This document shows, piece by piece, positions 26,701 through 34,370 of a stretch of 64,000 bases of DNA. Both the position numbers and the translations under genes were made by a program. This stretch comes from Bactrocera neohumeralis (taxonomy: Eukaryota; Arthropoda; Insecta; Diptera; Tephritidae). Under the pieces are notes generated by a model. That model did no database searches. It was not told where the DNA came from and saw only the letters and a program-made list of their open reading frames with translations. The stretch lies in the NCBI RefSeq assembly GCF_024586455.1, contig NC_065919.1, positions 21,012,017 to 21,076,016 of the forward strand, given 5' to 3'. Within the stretch, counting starts at the first letter, position 1; each line of letters opens with the position of its first letter.

Positions 26701-29700
26701 TACATAACTACATACATACCTACTATGTACTCGTACTATCCAAAACACCTTCGATCGTTCGGTCGTTCGTTCGTTACGTTACATTATACTCGTACTTGTA
26801 TTGCGTTGCGTTGCGTTGTCTTGCGTTACGTTATGCCCGTGTACTCTACTCTACTCTACTAATCTACTCTACTGTGCAGACAATTATATTTTTGGCCTTT
26901 TCAATTGTAATGTTTTCACTTGATTTACTCTACATAAACTCAAGGTACTCGAGCCTATTTGTTTGTTTGTTCGTTTGACTGTTTCTTAAATTAGTTTAAT
27001 TCACTTTTCAACTAGTTTAATTGTTCCGAAAATAATAATATAATTTTGTATGTTATAAGCATACATACATACGTACATATTTAACTATATTTGTGTGTGT
27101 CTTGTTGTAATTACTGCATTTTTTTTTGTTCGATTAAACTGTTCTCAGTGTTGGTGCTCTAAATTTTTTGTACTCAATTTTGCCAACTGAGACTGTTTCA
27201 GCATTGAGATTTTGTTGCATGCGACTTTTTATATGGTAGTTACTCTCATGATATTTAGTTTTTGGAGCAGTTAAGGAAAAATAATTTTATTTCACTTTAT
27301 AGTGATTTTATATGTTTAATTTTCGGTCAAAGCATTGATTGAAGTGATGTTCGTACGGTTGTGCACACTAGTAGTTTTGCATGCGTTCTCGTAATTATGA
27401 ACTTTATTTTAAATAAAAAAATAATTATATTGCTTTCGAAAATAATTACGAATAGTCCTTTCGGCCGTAATTGACATTTACCATTAAATGCCGCACATAT
27501 ATGTAGTATATACAGTAGAGGCCCGCCAATCCGGATCAATTAAATCCAGCCCCTATCCGAAATACTATAAGGAAATCCGGATTAAAGACATATCAGAACT
27601 ATGTTTTATGAAAAAATATTTATAAATTTCTGTTTGTTTATTATAACAAATAATACACATGTTCCAAAAAAACAAAAAAAAAACTTAAACCAATAAAGCA
27701 TAAAAGCGAATGTAGTGAATAATAAACATGTGATCCGGATTAGAGAATACGGATTGAGAATGTCGGTCCGGATTACAAGGGACATAATAGAAATTTTGAG
27801 TTTTTTAACCCTGTCCGGATTACAGTGGAATCCGGATTAGGCCATGTCCGGATTAGCAGGCCTCTACTGTACATACATATATAAAAAGTTGAGTTATGTC
27901 CTCTCCTGTTGTAAGTCAAGTTCTAGTGGGAGCAGTTTGGAGAAGGCTTTTAACGATGAAAATCAACACCTTGTAATTTTCCTTAAATAATTTATGCGTT
28001 TGAAATTTTTTTTCTTATATTTATACTGATGAGCAGATTTCCAAAAGAATTTCCTGGTGTGGAGGCTCAGTTTCGTTTGTTTTTATTATCTTGCACTTAA
28101 AAGTGTTTCAGAACTTGTTTTGGGTATCTTATATGTTCTTTCCAAAAATATGGAAGTCATTTAGACAAAAATCGGTCAACGTAAAGAACATTCTTGGGTT
28201 TCTGTGTGGATTTTGTAGCATGGCTTTCATGATTCATACATTTGAATGAAAAACACGCAGCCTGTTCTTTCATTCGGCCATAAATTATGGCATAACATTT
28301 TAGTGCATTATGGCATGGCATAATTACAACCGCACATTACGGCAAAACATTTGTATGCATTTTAGCATGACATAATTATAGCAATAAATTATGGCAGAAC
28401 AGCTTACGGATTATGGCATGACATAATTAAAGCCAAACATTATGACAACACTTTTATATGCATTTTGACTTGACATAAATTATGGCATAATATTTTATGG
28501 GCTATGGCATGACATAACAATGGCAATAAATTATGGCATAACATTTTATAGCATTATGGTATGCCATAATTATAATCATACATTATGGAAACACATTTAT
28601 ATGCATTTTGGCAGGGCATAATTATGTCTAATATTCTAGTGCATTATGGCATGACATAACTATGGCGATAAATTATGGCATAACATTTTTATGCATTTTG
28701 GCATGCCATAGCAATACATTTATATGCATTATAGCATGACAAAAATTAAAAAAATAAAAGATTTTAAGTCAAATAATAAATAGCATGAGCAATTCTTATC
28801 ACTCGCTCATATCTATGACGTACGCGTGTGTACTGTGTTCACCAATCACCAAAAGGGGCAGAATTCTCCACTTTCGCTCAGCTTATTACAGTAGTTTTCT
28901 TTTATTTTTATTGCTTTTTATTTCTGGTTCTCGAAACATTTTGAAAATGCAATGTCCCTGCAGCGTTATCCCGAAGACTCAGGCTCCGACGACGATAGCC
29001 CCTTCGATGCCTATTATGAAAAGAGCGATTATGAAGCGTCTATTCACGCGCCAGTGGCGCCCACCGCCGAGAAAGTTGCCTAAGCAACGGAAGTGCAGAA
29101 TTAAATATTTTGAAAAATAAATCAGCAAACACATTGCTTTCACAATTATTTCGTTTTTTGTTTTTCATTTAATTTAATTTTTTATTTTCTTAATTATTAA
29201 TTTTCAAGCTGCATATAATTTTTTAACACTTTGAAATTTTAATTTGATTTAGCCGAATGTCAATCTTTGGTTGCCCCACAAAAAGTTACAGGTATATAGC
29301 AGTTTTGTAAAAACCAATATTACCATAAGTCTCATGTGGCTTCCTCTGTCTGTAGTTGCTTGTTTCCGGTCAGTGTCACGCGTATTGACATTTGTTTTTA
29401 TTTAATTTGTCAAATGTTGTACACGAATTGGTATTTTTTTTTGTTTTTTGGTGGCTCATTGGTTTGTGTTTTCGAATATTTCGAAATTGTTCTATACGTA
29501 ACGGTACATTCATTTACATAGTCCAATCTTTGTGATTAATATTGAATAAACAGATTTAAATGTTTTATACCTGCAATGATTGGTTCATACAACTCAGCTT
29601 TGTTCAAACATATTTATTTTCATTTTGCTAAAAATCTTTATTGAAATTGAAATCATTATATTCAATATTTAAATCGATTTTTTTTGGAAAATTTTTAATT

Positions 29701-32700
29701 TCTCATTACAGTTCTCAATTACCATAATTCATCTCAAAACATGCATTCGTTTTAGTCCACATTAATACTAAATTCTTGTACCATTTCCTCACTATGGATG
29801 AAAGAAAGTCTGTTTTCATTTACCTTTTTTCTCGAATGAGATCCATTTTAACCTGAAAAAAAGCTAAATCTATACAGTACAGATCTATCCGGTTCAGTTT
29901 AAAATACTACGATCTTCATTTTAGCATTTTAAAACAGTTTTTCCATGCGAAACACTTCAACGTTGCTATTGAGGGGTACAAACCTACCATAACCCGTTTT
30001 GGTTAAGTTCAGTGTTTTAACTGGGTTTTTGACCTAACTCATTGTAAAGTTTAAATACTTTATTAAAGGTTATGAGAGTACACAGAAGTCGCGTCGAAAT
30101 TTGAAATGCGCTCTTTTCACCAACGTGCTCTTATTACATATTGAATTCTTGAAACGAAAGTGCCTTGAAGCACCTTTAAGGGGTTATATACAGTTAGAAG
30201 GCCGAAAAAAAAATGTTTCCAGATTTTTTTCTGAGAAAATTTTTAAATTTATTGATCCAAAAATTTATACACATATTATGGTAACTTTTAACTGTATTTT
30301 AAGATTATAAATATTTATCTGGAAAGGCACTACAGCTGATCTCCGGGAGCTCTTCTCAAAAAAGACGTTAAAAAACCAAACAGATTTCATTAAAGTAATA
30401 TTAAATCTAGTGAAGCAAATCGAAGGAGAAAGCAAAATAAAATTTTTTGACAAAATGGCGGTTAAAAAAAAAAAACAATTTTTGACCAAAATTTCGGGCT
30501 TAAATTTTTTTATAAAAAAAATATTTATCAGTGAGAAAATATCTTCGATTAATTATTAAAAATATATTTAAGAAGCTCGTTTGAAGATTTGAGACGAATT
30601 TGCTTTAAAATAAACAAACTTTAATACTTAATATCTATTTATTAATTATTATTATATTTATTAATTTTTTGAGGTTAGTTTTTTTTGCTTCATTAAACTG
30701 AAATTGCGTATGCAAATGTCAATTTATATGAAAGAGTCTGTATAAAATAATAAGAGAAATATTCCAAAAAATACTAGACTGTTTTGTAAAACCTTTATGT
30801 AATACAATATATGCTATTAAAAATTGTATGGTAAATCACGATTTTATTTTTTCAAAATTCACCGAATTTTAAGAATTTGTTCACTTACACACCATAGCAC
30901 TCTGCAAACGGCAAACTTACCACTTCTAGTTATTTTTTGAACCCTTAAAAAGAACTATACTCTCTTTTCAAACACGTTTACTTGTTTAAAACACCGTTAG
31001 TAGCTCACTTTTACGAGGCACGTAACGTAAAGTTGTATTAGTAAAAATTTCTACTAATTCTGAAAATCACCTAGCAGCAAATTCTCAACAATTTGTTTCT
31101 TTATAAACTACTGTTCTTAATAATATAGATTTTTTTTATTTTATATAAATTATAAGCTAAGCAAGCGACCTGAGCGCCAGATTTTTGTATACCTTATTGG
31201 TGGGGGTCACCCTTTGCTGCATACATACATACATATGTACATGTAGCATGCAATAAACATATCGATATCGCATATATTTGTGTATGTACCTTTTTGTCTA
31301 GCGTCTACTGTTTACCGTTAAACTTTCTTACCACGTTTGTGTTCGTTTTGCATAGCGCAACTTACAACTAAAATATATTACTCTTTACGTATTTTTGTGT
31401 GTTTCATTGTGTTTGTGTATGGTCGGCCAATAAACGCAGCCTAAGTGCAATTTTACCGAAGCGAAAAAAATATTTGATAAAAAAAAACAATATTTTTTTA
31501 TAAACAAAAAATTATAAAAATAATTTTTGAAAAAAAATTATATACCAAAAATTTTGTTTAGAAATTCGTTTGAAAAATCATTTCAAAAAGAAATTTATAT
31601 AAAAAAATTAATAATTTTTTTTTATAAAAAATTTTTACAACAAAATTAAAAAAAATTACAAAATAATATTAAAAGAAAAAAATAATAAACTGTTTACAAA
31701 AAAAAATTTTATAAAAAAATAATAGTAAAATAATTAAAAAAAAAATTCTTAATAACTTTATTATGAAAAAAACTTAAACATTTTAAAAACATTTTTTATA
31801 AAATAAATGTTTGTTAAAAAATGTTTTTAAAAAATTATTTTAATAAAAAAATCGTGTTTGCATATTTTGTTGTTTCTTTAAAAAAAAATTTATTAAAATT
31901 TTTTATAAAAAAACTGTTGTAAAAATAAAAAAATTGTGTTTGCATATTTTGTTGTTTCTTTAAAAAAAAATGATTACAATTTTTTATAAAAAACTGTTAT
32001 AAAAAATATTAAAAGAAAAAAGATAATAAGAAGTTTACAAAAGAATTTTTATGCAAGCAAATATTTTTTTTAAATGTTTACAACAAAACTTTTTATAAAA
32101 TGTTTTAAAAAATTTTTATAAATTGTTAAAAAAATTTTTATAAAATGTTTTAAAAATTTTTTTATAAAAGTTATAGTTTTGTAAAAATTTTTTTTTTTTC
32201 GTTTAAAAAAATTTTTTAAAGCAATTTTTTATAAAAAATTTTAATAAATGGTTTTTAAAGAAACAACAAAATATGCAAACACGATTTTTTTATTTAAATA
32301 ATTTTTTAAAAACATTTAAAAAAATATATAAATTTTATAAAAAGTTTTGTTTGCAAACATTAAAAAAAAATATAAATATGTTTACAACAAAACTTTTTAT
32401 AAAATGTTTTAAAACAATTTTTATAAAATGTTTTAAACAATTTTTATAAAATGTTTTAAAAATTTTTTATAAAATGTTTTAAAATTTTTTTATAAAATGT
32501 TTAAATTTAATTTTTTTTTTAAATTATAGCTTTGTAAAAAATTTTTTTTTTATTTGTTTAAAAAAATGTTTTAAAAATAATTTTGTATAAAAAGTCTTAA
32601 TAAATGTTTTTTATAAAAAATGTTCACAAGAAAATTTTTTCTAAAAGAGTTTTATAAACTAGAAAAAACATTGTAAAAATTTATTAAAAGAAAAAAATAA

Positions 32701-33231
32701 TAAAATGTTTACAAAAGAAATTTTTATAAAAAAAAGTTTATAAAAAATATTGCTATTAAAATTTTTCCTGCATACACACTGTGTGTTTTTTTTAATTTTT
32801 TTTTATTAATAATTAATTTTTCATATATTTACTGTGACTTTAATATTAACAATTTATTTAATTTTTTTTCTTATTTTCTCCCACAAACAGGTTGTGAGTT
32901 CCACAAATGGCGAATTGAATGCGGACGATCCCACAGCTGGCCACTCAAATACTCCTATAACGCAACAGCCCGAAGTGGAGCTTGTCGATGAAACGAAGTA
33001 AGTTGTCGTTTTCATATACATACATACTTATATATGTACATATTTTAACAAGCTTTGTTATTTTCTATAAACGAAATAATTATGATATATGCAATATATT
33101 TTTCTGCTTATTTCTTTGATTTGGGTTGTTATTATATAATCTATTTTGATTTCAGTTCATTCCTGTGTTGTCTTTGCAGATGTTGTTGTTTCTTTAAACG
33201 AAAGAAGAAGAAATCATCACGTCAAAAATGA
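4479..33231 (+). CDS. gish: gilgamesh, casein kinase I gamma (3' part of gene, 8 exons)
   Basis: Spliced gene for a membrane-associated Ser/Thr kinase of the CK1 gamma family, which acts in Wnt/Hedgehog signalling, planar polarity and vesicle traffic in flies. Exons 4479-4630, 7098-7212, 9023-9291, 9359-9529, 17693-17773, 22689-22787, 32891-32997 and 33180-33231 all have AG/GT borders and join without a frame break (1046 bases: 2 plus 348 codons including stop). Visible motifs are YRDVKPENF (catalytic loop), DFGLAKEY (metal-binding Asp), SLTGTARYMSINTH (CK1 form of the APE region), a proline-rich linker, NGELNADDPTAGHSN and a CCCFFKRKKKK tail. In CK1 gamma such a Cys cluster is palmitoylated and anchors the kinase at the plasma membrane. 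The glycine loop and ATP-binding lysine are not in the window, so the gene is 5'-partial here. Assignment rests on recall of the family, and the match is extensive. Confidence 0.95.
4631..7097 (+). other. gish: gish intron
   Basis: There is no coding-like segment. From about 5870 to 6720 it becomes an A/T lattice built from repeated TTTATAAAAAA-like words with many self-complementary stretches. 5100-5300 is less A/T-rich but has no open frame with support. Confidence 0.6.
7098..7212 (+). CDS. gish: gish exon: catalytic loop
   Basis: The acceptor follows ctgttcag and the donor is gtgagt. It starts in phase 0 with LHRIEYVHSRHLIY, then RDVKPENFLIG with the catalytic Asp and the Lys/Asn pair, and ends with one base of the Asp codon of the DFG motif, which is completed in the next exon. 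Confidence 0.94.
7330..7830 (+). repeat. tandem duplication, two diverged units of about 250 bases
   Basis: Unit 1 (7330-7609) and unit 2 (7610-7830) share gcagYRGATTAGA.TGATTT, actgcagta.ttaagct, ttttttattgcata.tttt.gggtt, ttttgagatgtttatg and ttaatcaa. A third scrap with tttgcatacttttagggttag follows near 7980. Confidence 0.75.
8750..8820. repeat. TA/GTATATA microsatellite
   Basis: About 70 bases of alternating TA with interspersed CATA and GTATA units, with no other structure. Confidence 0.9.
9023..9291 (+). CDS. gish: gish exon: DFG motif, activation segment, substrate lobe
   Basis: The acceptor is ttttccacag and the donor is gtgaac. Reads DFGLAKEYIDLDTNRHIPYR, then SLTGTARYMSINTHMG, then RRDDLEALGHMF, LRGSLPWQGLK and KRATPIE. 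SIN in place of APE is diagnostic of CK1. This is the longest exon and it is essentially colinear with vertebrate CK1 gamma as I remember it. Confidence 0.96.
9359..9529 (+). CDS. gish: gish exon: end of kinase domain
   Basis: A 67-base intron ending in gtttacag precedes it. It reads VLCDGHPEEFATYLRYVRRL through FDRKGYVDDGEFDWTGKTM in phase 0 and ends at a gtatat donor. The DFFETPDYEFLRRLFQDLF stretch is the final helix pair of the CK1 fold. The next constitutive exon is 8.2 kb away, and one optional exon candidate (15550-15627) lies between. Confidence 0.95.
9632..11728. mobile_element. foldback-like element bounded by about 50-base inverted repeats
   Basis: The arm at 9632-9683 (gcgaacgcctgctt..ttcagtttttgcgctaaa..aggatgcaatgt) is the reverse complement, at roughly 75-80 percent identity by eye, of 11676-11728. 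The sequence from 9594 (ttagggtgtcc) may be the outer end, since 23568 begins the same way. The inside is A/T lattice and a smaller hairpin, with no protein. Confidence 0.5.
10466..10609. repeat. small hairpin element with 25-base inverted ends
   Basis: 10466-10490 and 10585-10609 are reverse complements at 23 of 25 positions (tgcagttaaagttat..tcaaatg). The interior gtacaccatgtcgcatgag..aatgcataaatcacttgt occurs in the opposite orientation at 23850-23905 next to another such arm, so this is a small dispersed non-coding element. Confidence 0.7.
15270..15315. repeat. perfect 16-bp inverted repeat, 14-nt loop
   Basis: ATCACGATATTTTATT at 15270-15285 is exactly complementary to 15300-15315. It lies 235 bases before the 15550 cassette exon candidate. 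Confidence 0.8.
15550..15627 (+). CDS. gish: candidate gish cassette exon (26 codons, phase 0)
   Basis: Flanked by ...cccctcaaag and gtatta, it reads 26 codons without a stop, in phase 0 at both ends: TKEQLEQMKVIKNAPP then SHLAKNKSDK. Inserting it between TGKTM and STPVGS keeps the gish frame. A second AG six bases further in (exon starting 15556) also keeps phase 0. The lysine-rich charged composition differs sharply from the surrounding T-rich intron. The splice sites are only moderate, with a weak donor, and use of the exon is inferred from the sequence alone. Confidence 0.6.
17693..17773 (+). CDS. gish: gish exon: linker 1
   Basis: The acceptor is tgtatttag and the donor is gtaagc; 27 codons in phase 0. 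It reads STPVGSLQTGHEVIISPNKD then RHNVTAK. It begins the low-complexity linker between the kinase domain and the membrane-binding tail. The TPVG segment is shared with vertebrate CK1 gamma. Confidence 0.93.
18312..18377 (+). CDS. gish: candidate acidic gish cassette exon (22 codons, phase 0)
   Basis: Between a ttaaactttag acceptor and a gttaga donor lie 22 open codons in phase 0: DISYFDYEEDDDDGDEE then YLILE. It would fit between the VTAK and TNAKGG exons without changing frame and would add nine or more consecutive acidic or aromatic residues to the linker. No homology is recognised. Support is the splice signals, the phase and the GA-rich coding-like composition in an A/T-rich intron. Confidence 0.5.
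18778..19062 (-). other. unassigned open frame of 94 codons
   Basis: Minus-strand frame without stops, starting MFAVKINAYCTFLNFLRQNG and ending ISAYPRLR. No motif, signal peptide or relative is recognised. The region is less A/T-skewed than the neighbouring intron. It may be an old transposon scrap or chance. Confidence 0.2.
20270..20990. repeat. A-rich low-complexity block (AAATAAAAT type)
   Basis: Over 700 bases dominated by AAAT, AAAAT and AATAAAATA words with a pure A run at 20440-20467. A phrase ataatcttaacatgga/cgcgga-tttaaaaaa recurs near 20265, 20560 and 20747, suggesting an amplified unit of roughly 190-300 bases inside the block. Confidence 0.8.
22689..22787 (+). CDS. gish: gish exon: linker 2
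   Basis: The acceptor is atctatag and the donor is gtaagt; 33 codons in phase 0. It reads TNAKGGVAAWPDVPKPGATL then GNLTPADRHGSVQ. The ADRHGSVQ end followed by VVSSTNGEL in the next exon matches the CK1 gamma linker as I remember it. Confidence 0.93.
23568..23920 (+). repeat. dispersed repeat related to 9594-10609
   Basis: Begins ttagggtgt, has cttaaagttgcagtttttgcc like 9640-9665, then an arm cgcagtcaaagttata and the acaagtgatttatgcatt..cgacgtggtgtac block found reversed at 10495-10550. Confidence 0.65.
24085..24300 (+). repeat. dispersed repeat, copy 2
   Basis: Same ordered blocks as 2876-3140, but with only one or two units of the internal TATAT-GGTTAT repeat. Ends in gatgtagtgtatcgtgag, comparable to gatgtagtgaatcgta in copy 1. 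Confidence 0.75.
24650..25560 (-). pseudogene. degenerate Tc1/mariner-superfamily DDE transposase
   Basis: Minus strand. The best frame (25449 down to 25210) reads KRHRFAQWILEKF, DPTFPSQILFSDESDFWM, with the first catalytic Asp. Further 3' in shifted frames come words matching VNRQLRP, DRYRALITDYLM, a broken FQQDGA region and a broken PLDFFLWG region, ending near 24700. The copy at 57800-58100 preserves the same later motifs. Many stops and frameshifts; not functional. Confidence 0.75.
26750..26870. repeat. adjacent pentamer and tetramer microsatellites
   Basis: CGTTCGTT units, then GCGTT repeats, then CTACT repeats, in 120 bases. Confidence 0.8.
27513..27869. mobile_element. pogo/Tc1-type MITE, 357 bases, with TA target duplication
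   Basis: Left end CAGTAGAGGCCCGCCAATCC and right end reverse complement CAGTAGAGGCCTGCTAATCC form 23-26 base terminal inverted repeats, flanked by TA at 27511-27512 and 27870-27871. The CAGT start and TA target are typical of pogo-like elements. Internal TCCGGATTA words recur at least five times. It has no coding capacity, so it is non-autonomous. Confidence 0.85.
28278..28745. repeat. tandem array of about 50-base TTATGGCATAACATTTT units
   Basis: About nine or ten imperfect units built from attatggcataacatttt and gcattatggcatgacataatta. The word ATGGCAT recurs in nearly every unit and much of each unit is self-complementary with its neighbours. Ends about 200 bases before the terminal-exon candidate. 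Confidence 0.85.
28952..29083 (+). CDS. alternative 3' terminal exon of gish, or nested 43-residue small ORF
   Basis: Within the 10-kb intron between 22787 and 32891, a T-rich tract ending ccctgcag at 28963 is followed by 39 open, GC3-rich codons from 28964: RYPEDSGSDDDSPFDAYYEK, SDYEASIHAPVAP, then TAEKVA and TAA at 29081. An AATAAA follows at 29116-29121. Acceptor, phase 0, stop and polyadenylation signal fit an alternative last exon that would give gish a C-terminus without the CCCFF membrane tail. The frame also has an ATG at 28952 (MSLQRYP...), so a free-standing 43-residue protein is the other reading. I recognise no homolog. Its acidic DSGSDDDS start differs from everything nearby. Confidence 0.5.
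   Translation: MSLQRYPEDSGSDDDSPFDAYYEKSDYEASIHAPVAPTAEKVA
31450..32760. repeat. A/T lattice block
   Basis: 1.3 kb of TTTATAAAAAA, AAAATGTTTTAAAAA and similar self-complementary words. Blocks of the same kind lie at 5870-6720 and 10640-11520 in other gish introns. Confidence 0.75.
31819..32316. repeat. 65-base inverted repeat with an extra direct copy (foldback)
   Basis: 31819-31884 (core atcgtgtttgcatattttg, then ttgtttcttta) is nearly perfectly the reverse complement of 32252-32316. A second direct copy of the core lies at 31930-31970. All are embedded in A/T lattice. Confidence 0.85.
32891..32997 (+). CDS. gish: gish exon: conserved C-terminal linker
   Basis: The acceptor is cacaaacag and the donor is gtaagt, opening on the last G of what would be a Lys codon. 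It reads VVSSTNGELNADDPTAGHSN, TPITQQPEVEL, VDET plus two bases of the next codon. The block is strongly conserved in animal CK1 gamma. Confidence 0.95.
33180..33231 (+). CDS. gish: gish last exon: Cys-rich basic membrane tail and TGA stop
   Basis: After tctttgcag the exon completes Lys and reads CCCFFKRKKKKSSRQK, then TGA at 33229-33231. Three cysteines followed by Phe-Phe and a lysine/arginine run is the CK1 gamma palmitoylation and membrane-targeting tail. An alternative acceptor 24 bases upstream (after gatttcag, exon from 33156) is in frame and would add NSFLCCLCR in place of the Lys. The stop is followed by CTAG, and the frame continues open (see 33232-33438). Confidence 0.94.
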
Positions 33232-33438
33232 CTAGACGGTGTCCAATGTAGTCCAGAACGCGAAGCGGTCACACTGCTACGCGCCACTTCACATTCAAAT
33301 TCACGGGATAGCGTATTGAATAATCCAAGTCAGGATTATATACAACAGGCAACGTCACAGCATACGTTGCGTTATCCTCCATCCGCGTCGATGTTGACGC
33401 CAACACCAACTACAAACACACCGACACTTCCGTTGTAA
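33232..33438 (+). CDS. gish: candidate stop-codon readthrough extension of gish (68 codons plus TAA)
   Basis: Directly after the gish TGA, in the same frame, 68 sense codons run to TAA at 33436-33438. The tetranucleotide after the stop is CTAG, giving TGACTAG, the best known leaky stop context in animals. The translation looks like real protein rather than UTR: LDGVQCSPEREAVTLLRATS, then SHSNSRDSVLNNPSQDY, a Gln/Ser/Thr stretch and a PTPTTNTPTLPL end. Base composition is far less A/T-rich than the UTR that follows. Readthrough would bury the CCCFF tail inside a longer C-terminus. I infer this from the sequence, and it needs conservation or ribosome profiling support. Confidence 0.65.
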   Translation, partial: LDGVQCSPEREAVTLLRATSHSNSRDSVLNNPSQDYIQQATSQHTLRYPPSASMLTPTPTTNTPTLPL

Positions 33439-33949
33439 TTTATAATATACATACACGCATACATGCATACATACATAGAAACATAACGCAACATAACATA
33501 CATACATACATACAACATTTACCATTTATTTAGTTTAAATGAAAAGAAAATGCTAAAAAACGCAAAAAATGTGAAAAAAACAATATAAAAATCTGCAGAA
33601 AATTTCCAAAAATATAGTAAAAAGATTATGAAAAACGGATGTAAGGTCCACACAAAAAAACAATATGTATGTATTTTCAAAACCACACAAACTTCATTTC
33701 AAGCATTAACGGAAAAGCGTAAATTGTAAAGGAAAAATATAAAAAAACAACAACAAATTGGCTGACAGTAGGCAGCAGTAATATGTCGTTAAGCAAGTTA
33801 AGTAAGCAATATAAATCGCGCGCACACAGTTTTGAAAAAAAAGAAACAAATAAAGTATAAATTTCGTTTGGCACGAAGCTCGTGGCGGAGTTGGTTGGGG
33901 GTAAGGCTGACCCAAAGGTTACGTAGTTGTACGCATGCTCCAACACAGT

Positions 33950-34370
33950 GACAAGTGCAACAGTTAATCTTTGCTTTGGAATTTTATGTCTTAAAAGCGG
34001 CAATGTTGTGTGTAGCATACTTTCAGGCGCGCTAGCGATTTCTGAAGTAATTTGTAATAATTTGTTGTGGGCGTTAGCTGGAAAAATTGGGTGCACACAC
34101 AGTTCGGGCGACCATACTCTGTTTCGCTCTTCAAAAATTTTTGCAAAAAGCAGGTTTTTGAAGAAAACCGGAAAAAATTTATGTAAAATTCGTTTGTATC
34201 GAAATGTTGCGGGCGTGGGCGTTAAGCTGGCCCACAGATTTTGTAGCACAAGTACAACAGTTGATCTTTGCTTTGGAATTTCGTTTCAAAAAAGCGGCAA
34301 TACTGTACGTGTAGCATACTTTTAGGCGCGTTAGCGATTTTTTGAAGTAATTTCTAATAAATTGTTATTA
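33950..34370 (+). repeat. duplicated block of about 120 bases in the gish 3' region
   Basis: 33950-34066 and 34246-34370 share gtacaacagtt.atctttgctttggaattt, aaaagcggcaat, gtagcatacttt.aggcgcg.tagcgattt and gaagtaattt.taataa at an offset of about 297 bases. The ggcgttagctgg/ggcgttaagctgg words between suggest an older multi-unit repeat. Confidence 0.75.

Larger units (their letters stand above)
22788..32890 (+). other. gish: gish intron (10.1 kb) rich in small mobile elements
   Basis: In order it holds: GTAT microsatellite (23100-23135), dispersed repeat (23568-23920), another repeat copy (24085-24300), a degenerate minus-strand transposase (24650-25560), pentamer repeats (26750-26870), a pogo-type MITE (27513-27869), a TTATGGCAT tandem array (28278-28745), the terminal-exon candidate (28952-29083), and an A/T lattice with a 65-base foldback (31450-32760). 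Confidence 0.6.

Noticed and set aside
28278..28745. Regularly spaced repeats considered as a CRISPR-like array
   Set aside because: Spacers are themselves repeated and the host is an insect; it is a minisatellite.
28785..29120. 111-codon plus-strand frame over the terminal-exon candidate
   Set aside because: It is in a different frame from the acidic segment and reads through the intron polypyrimidine tract; the 28964 frame has better codon composition, acceptor and polyadenylation signal.
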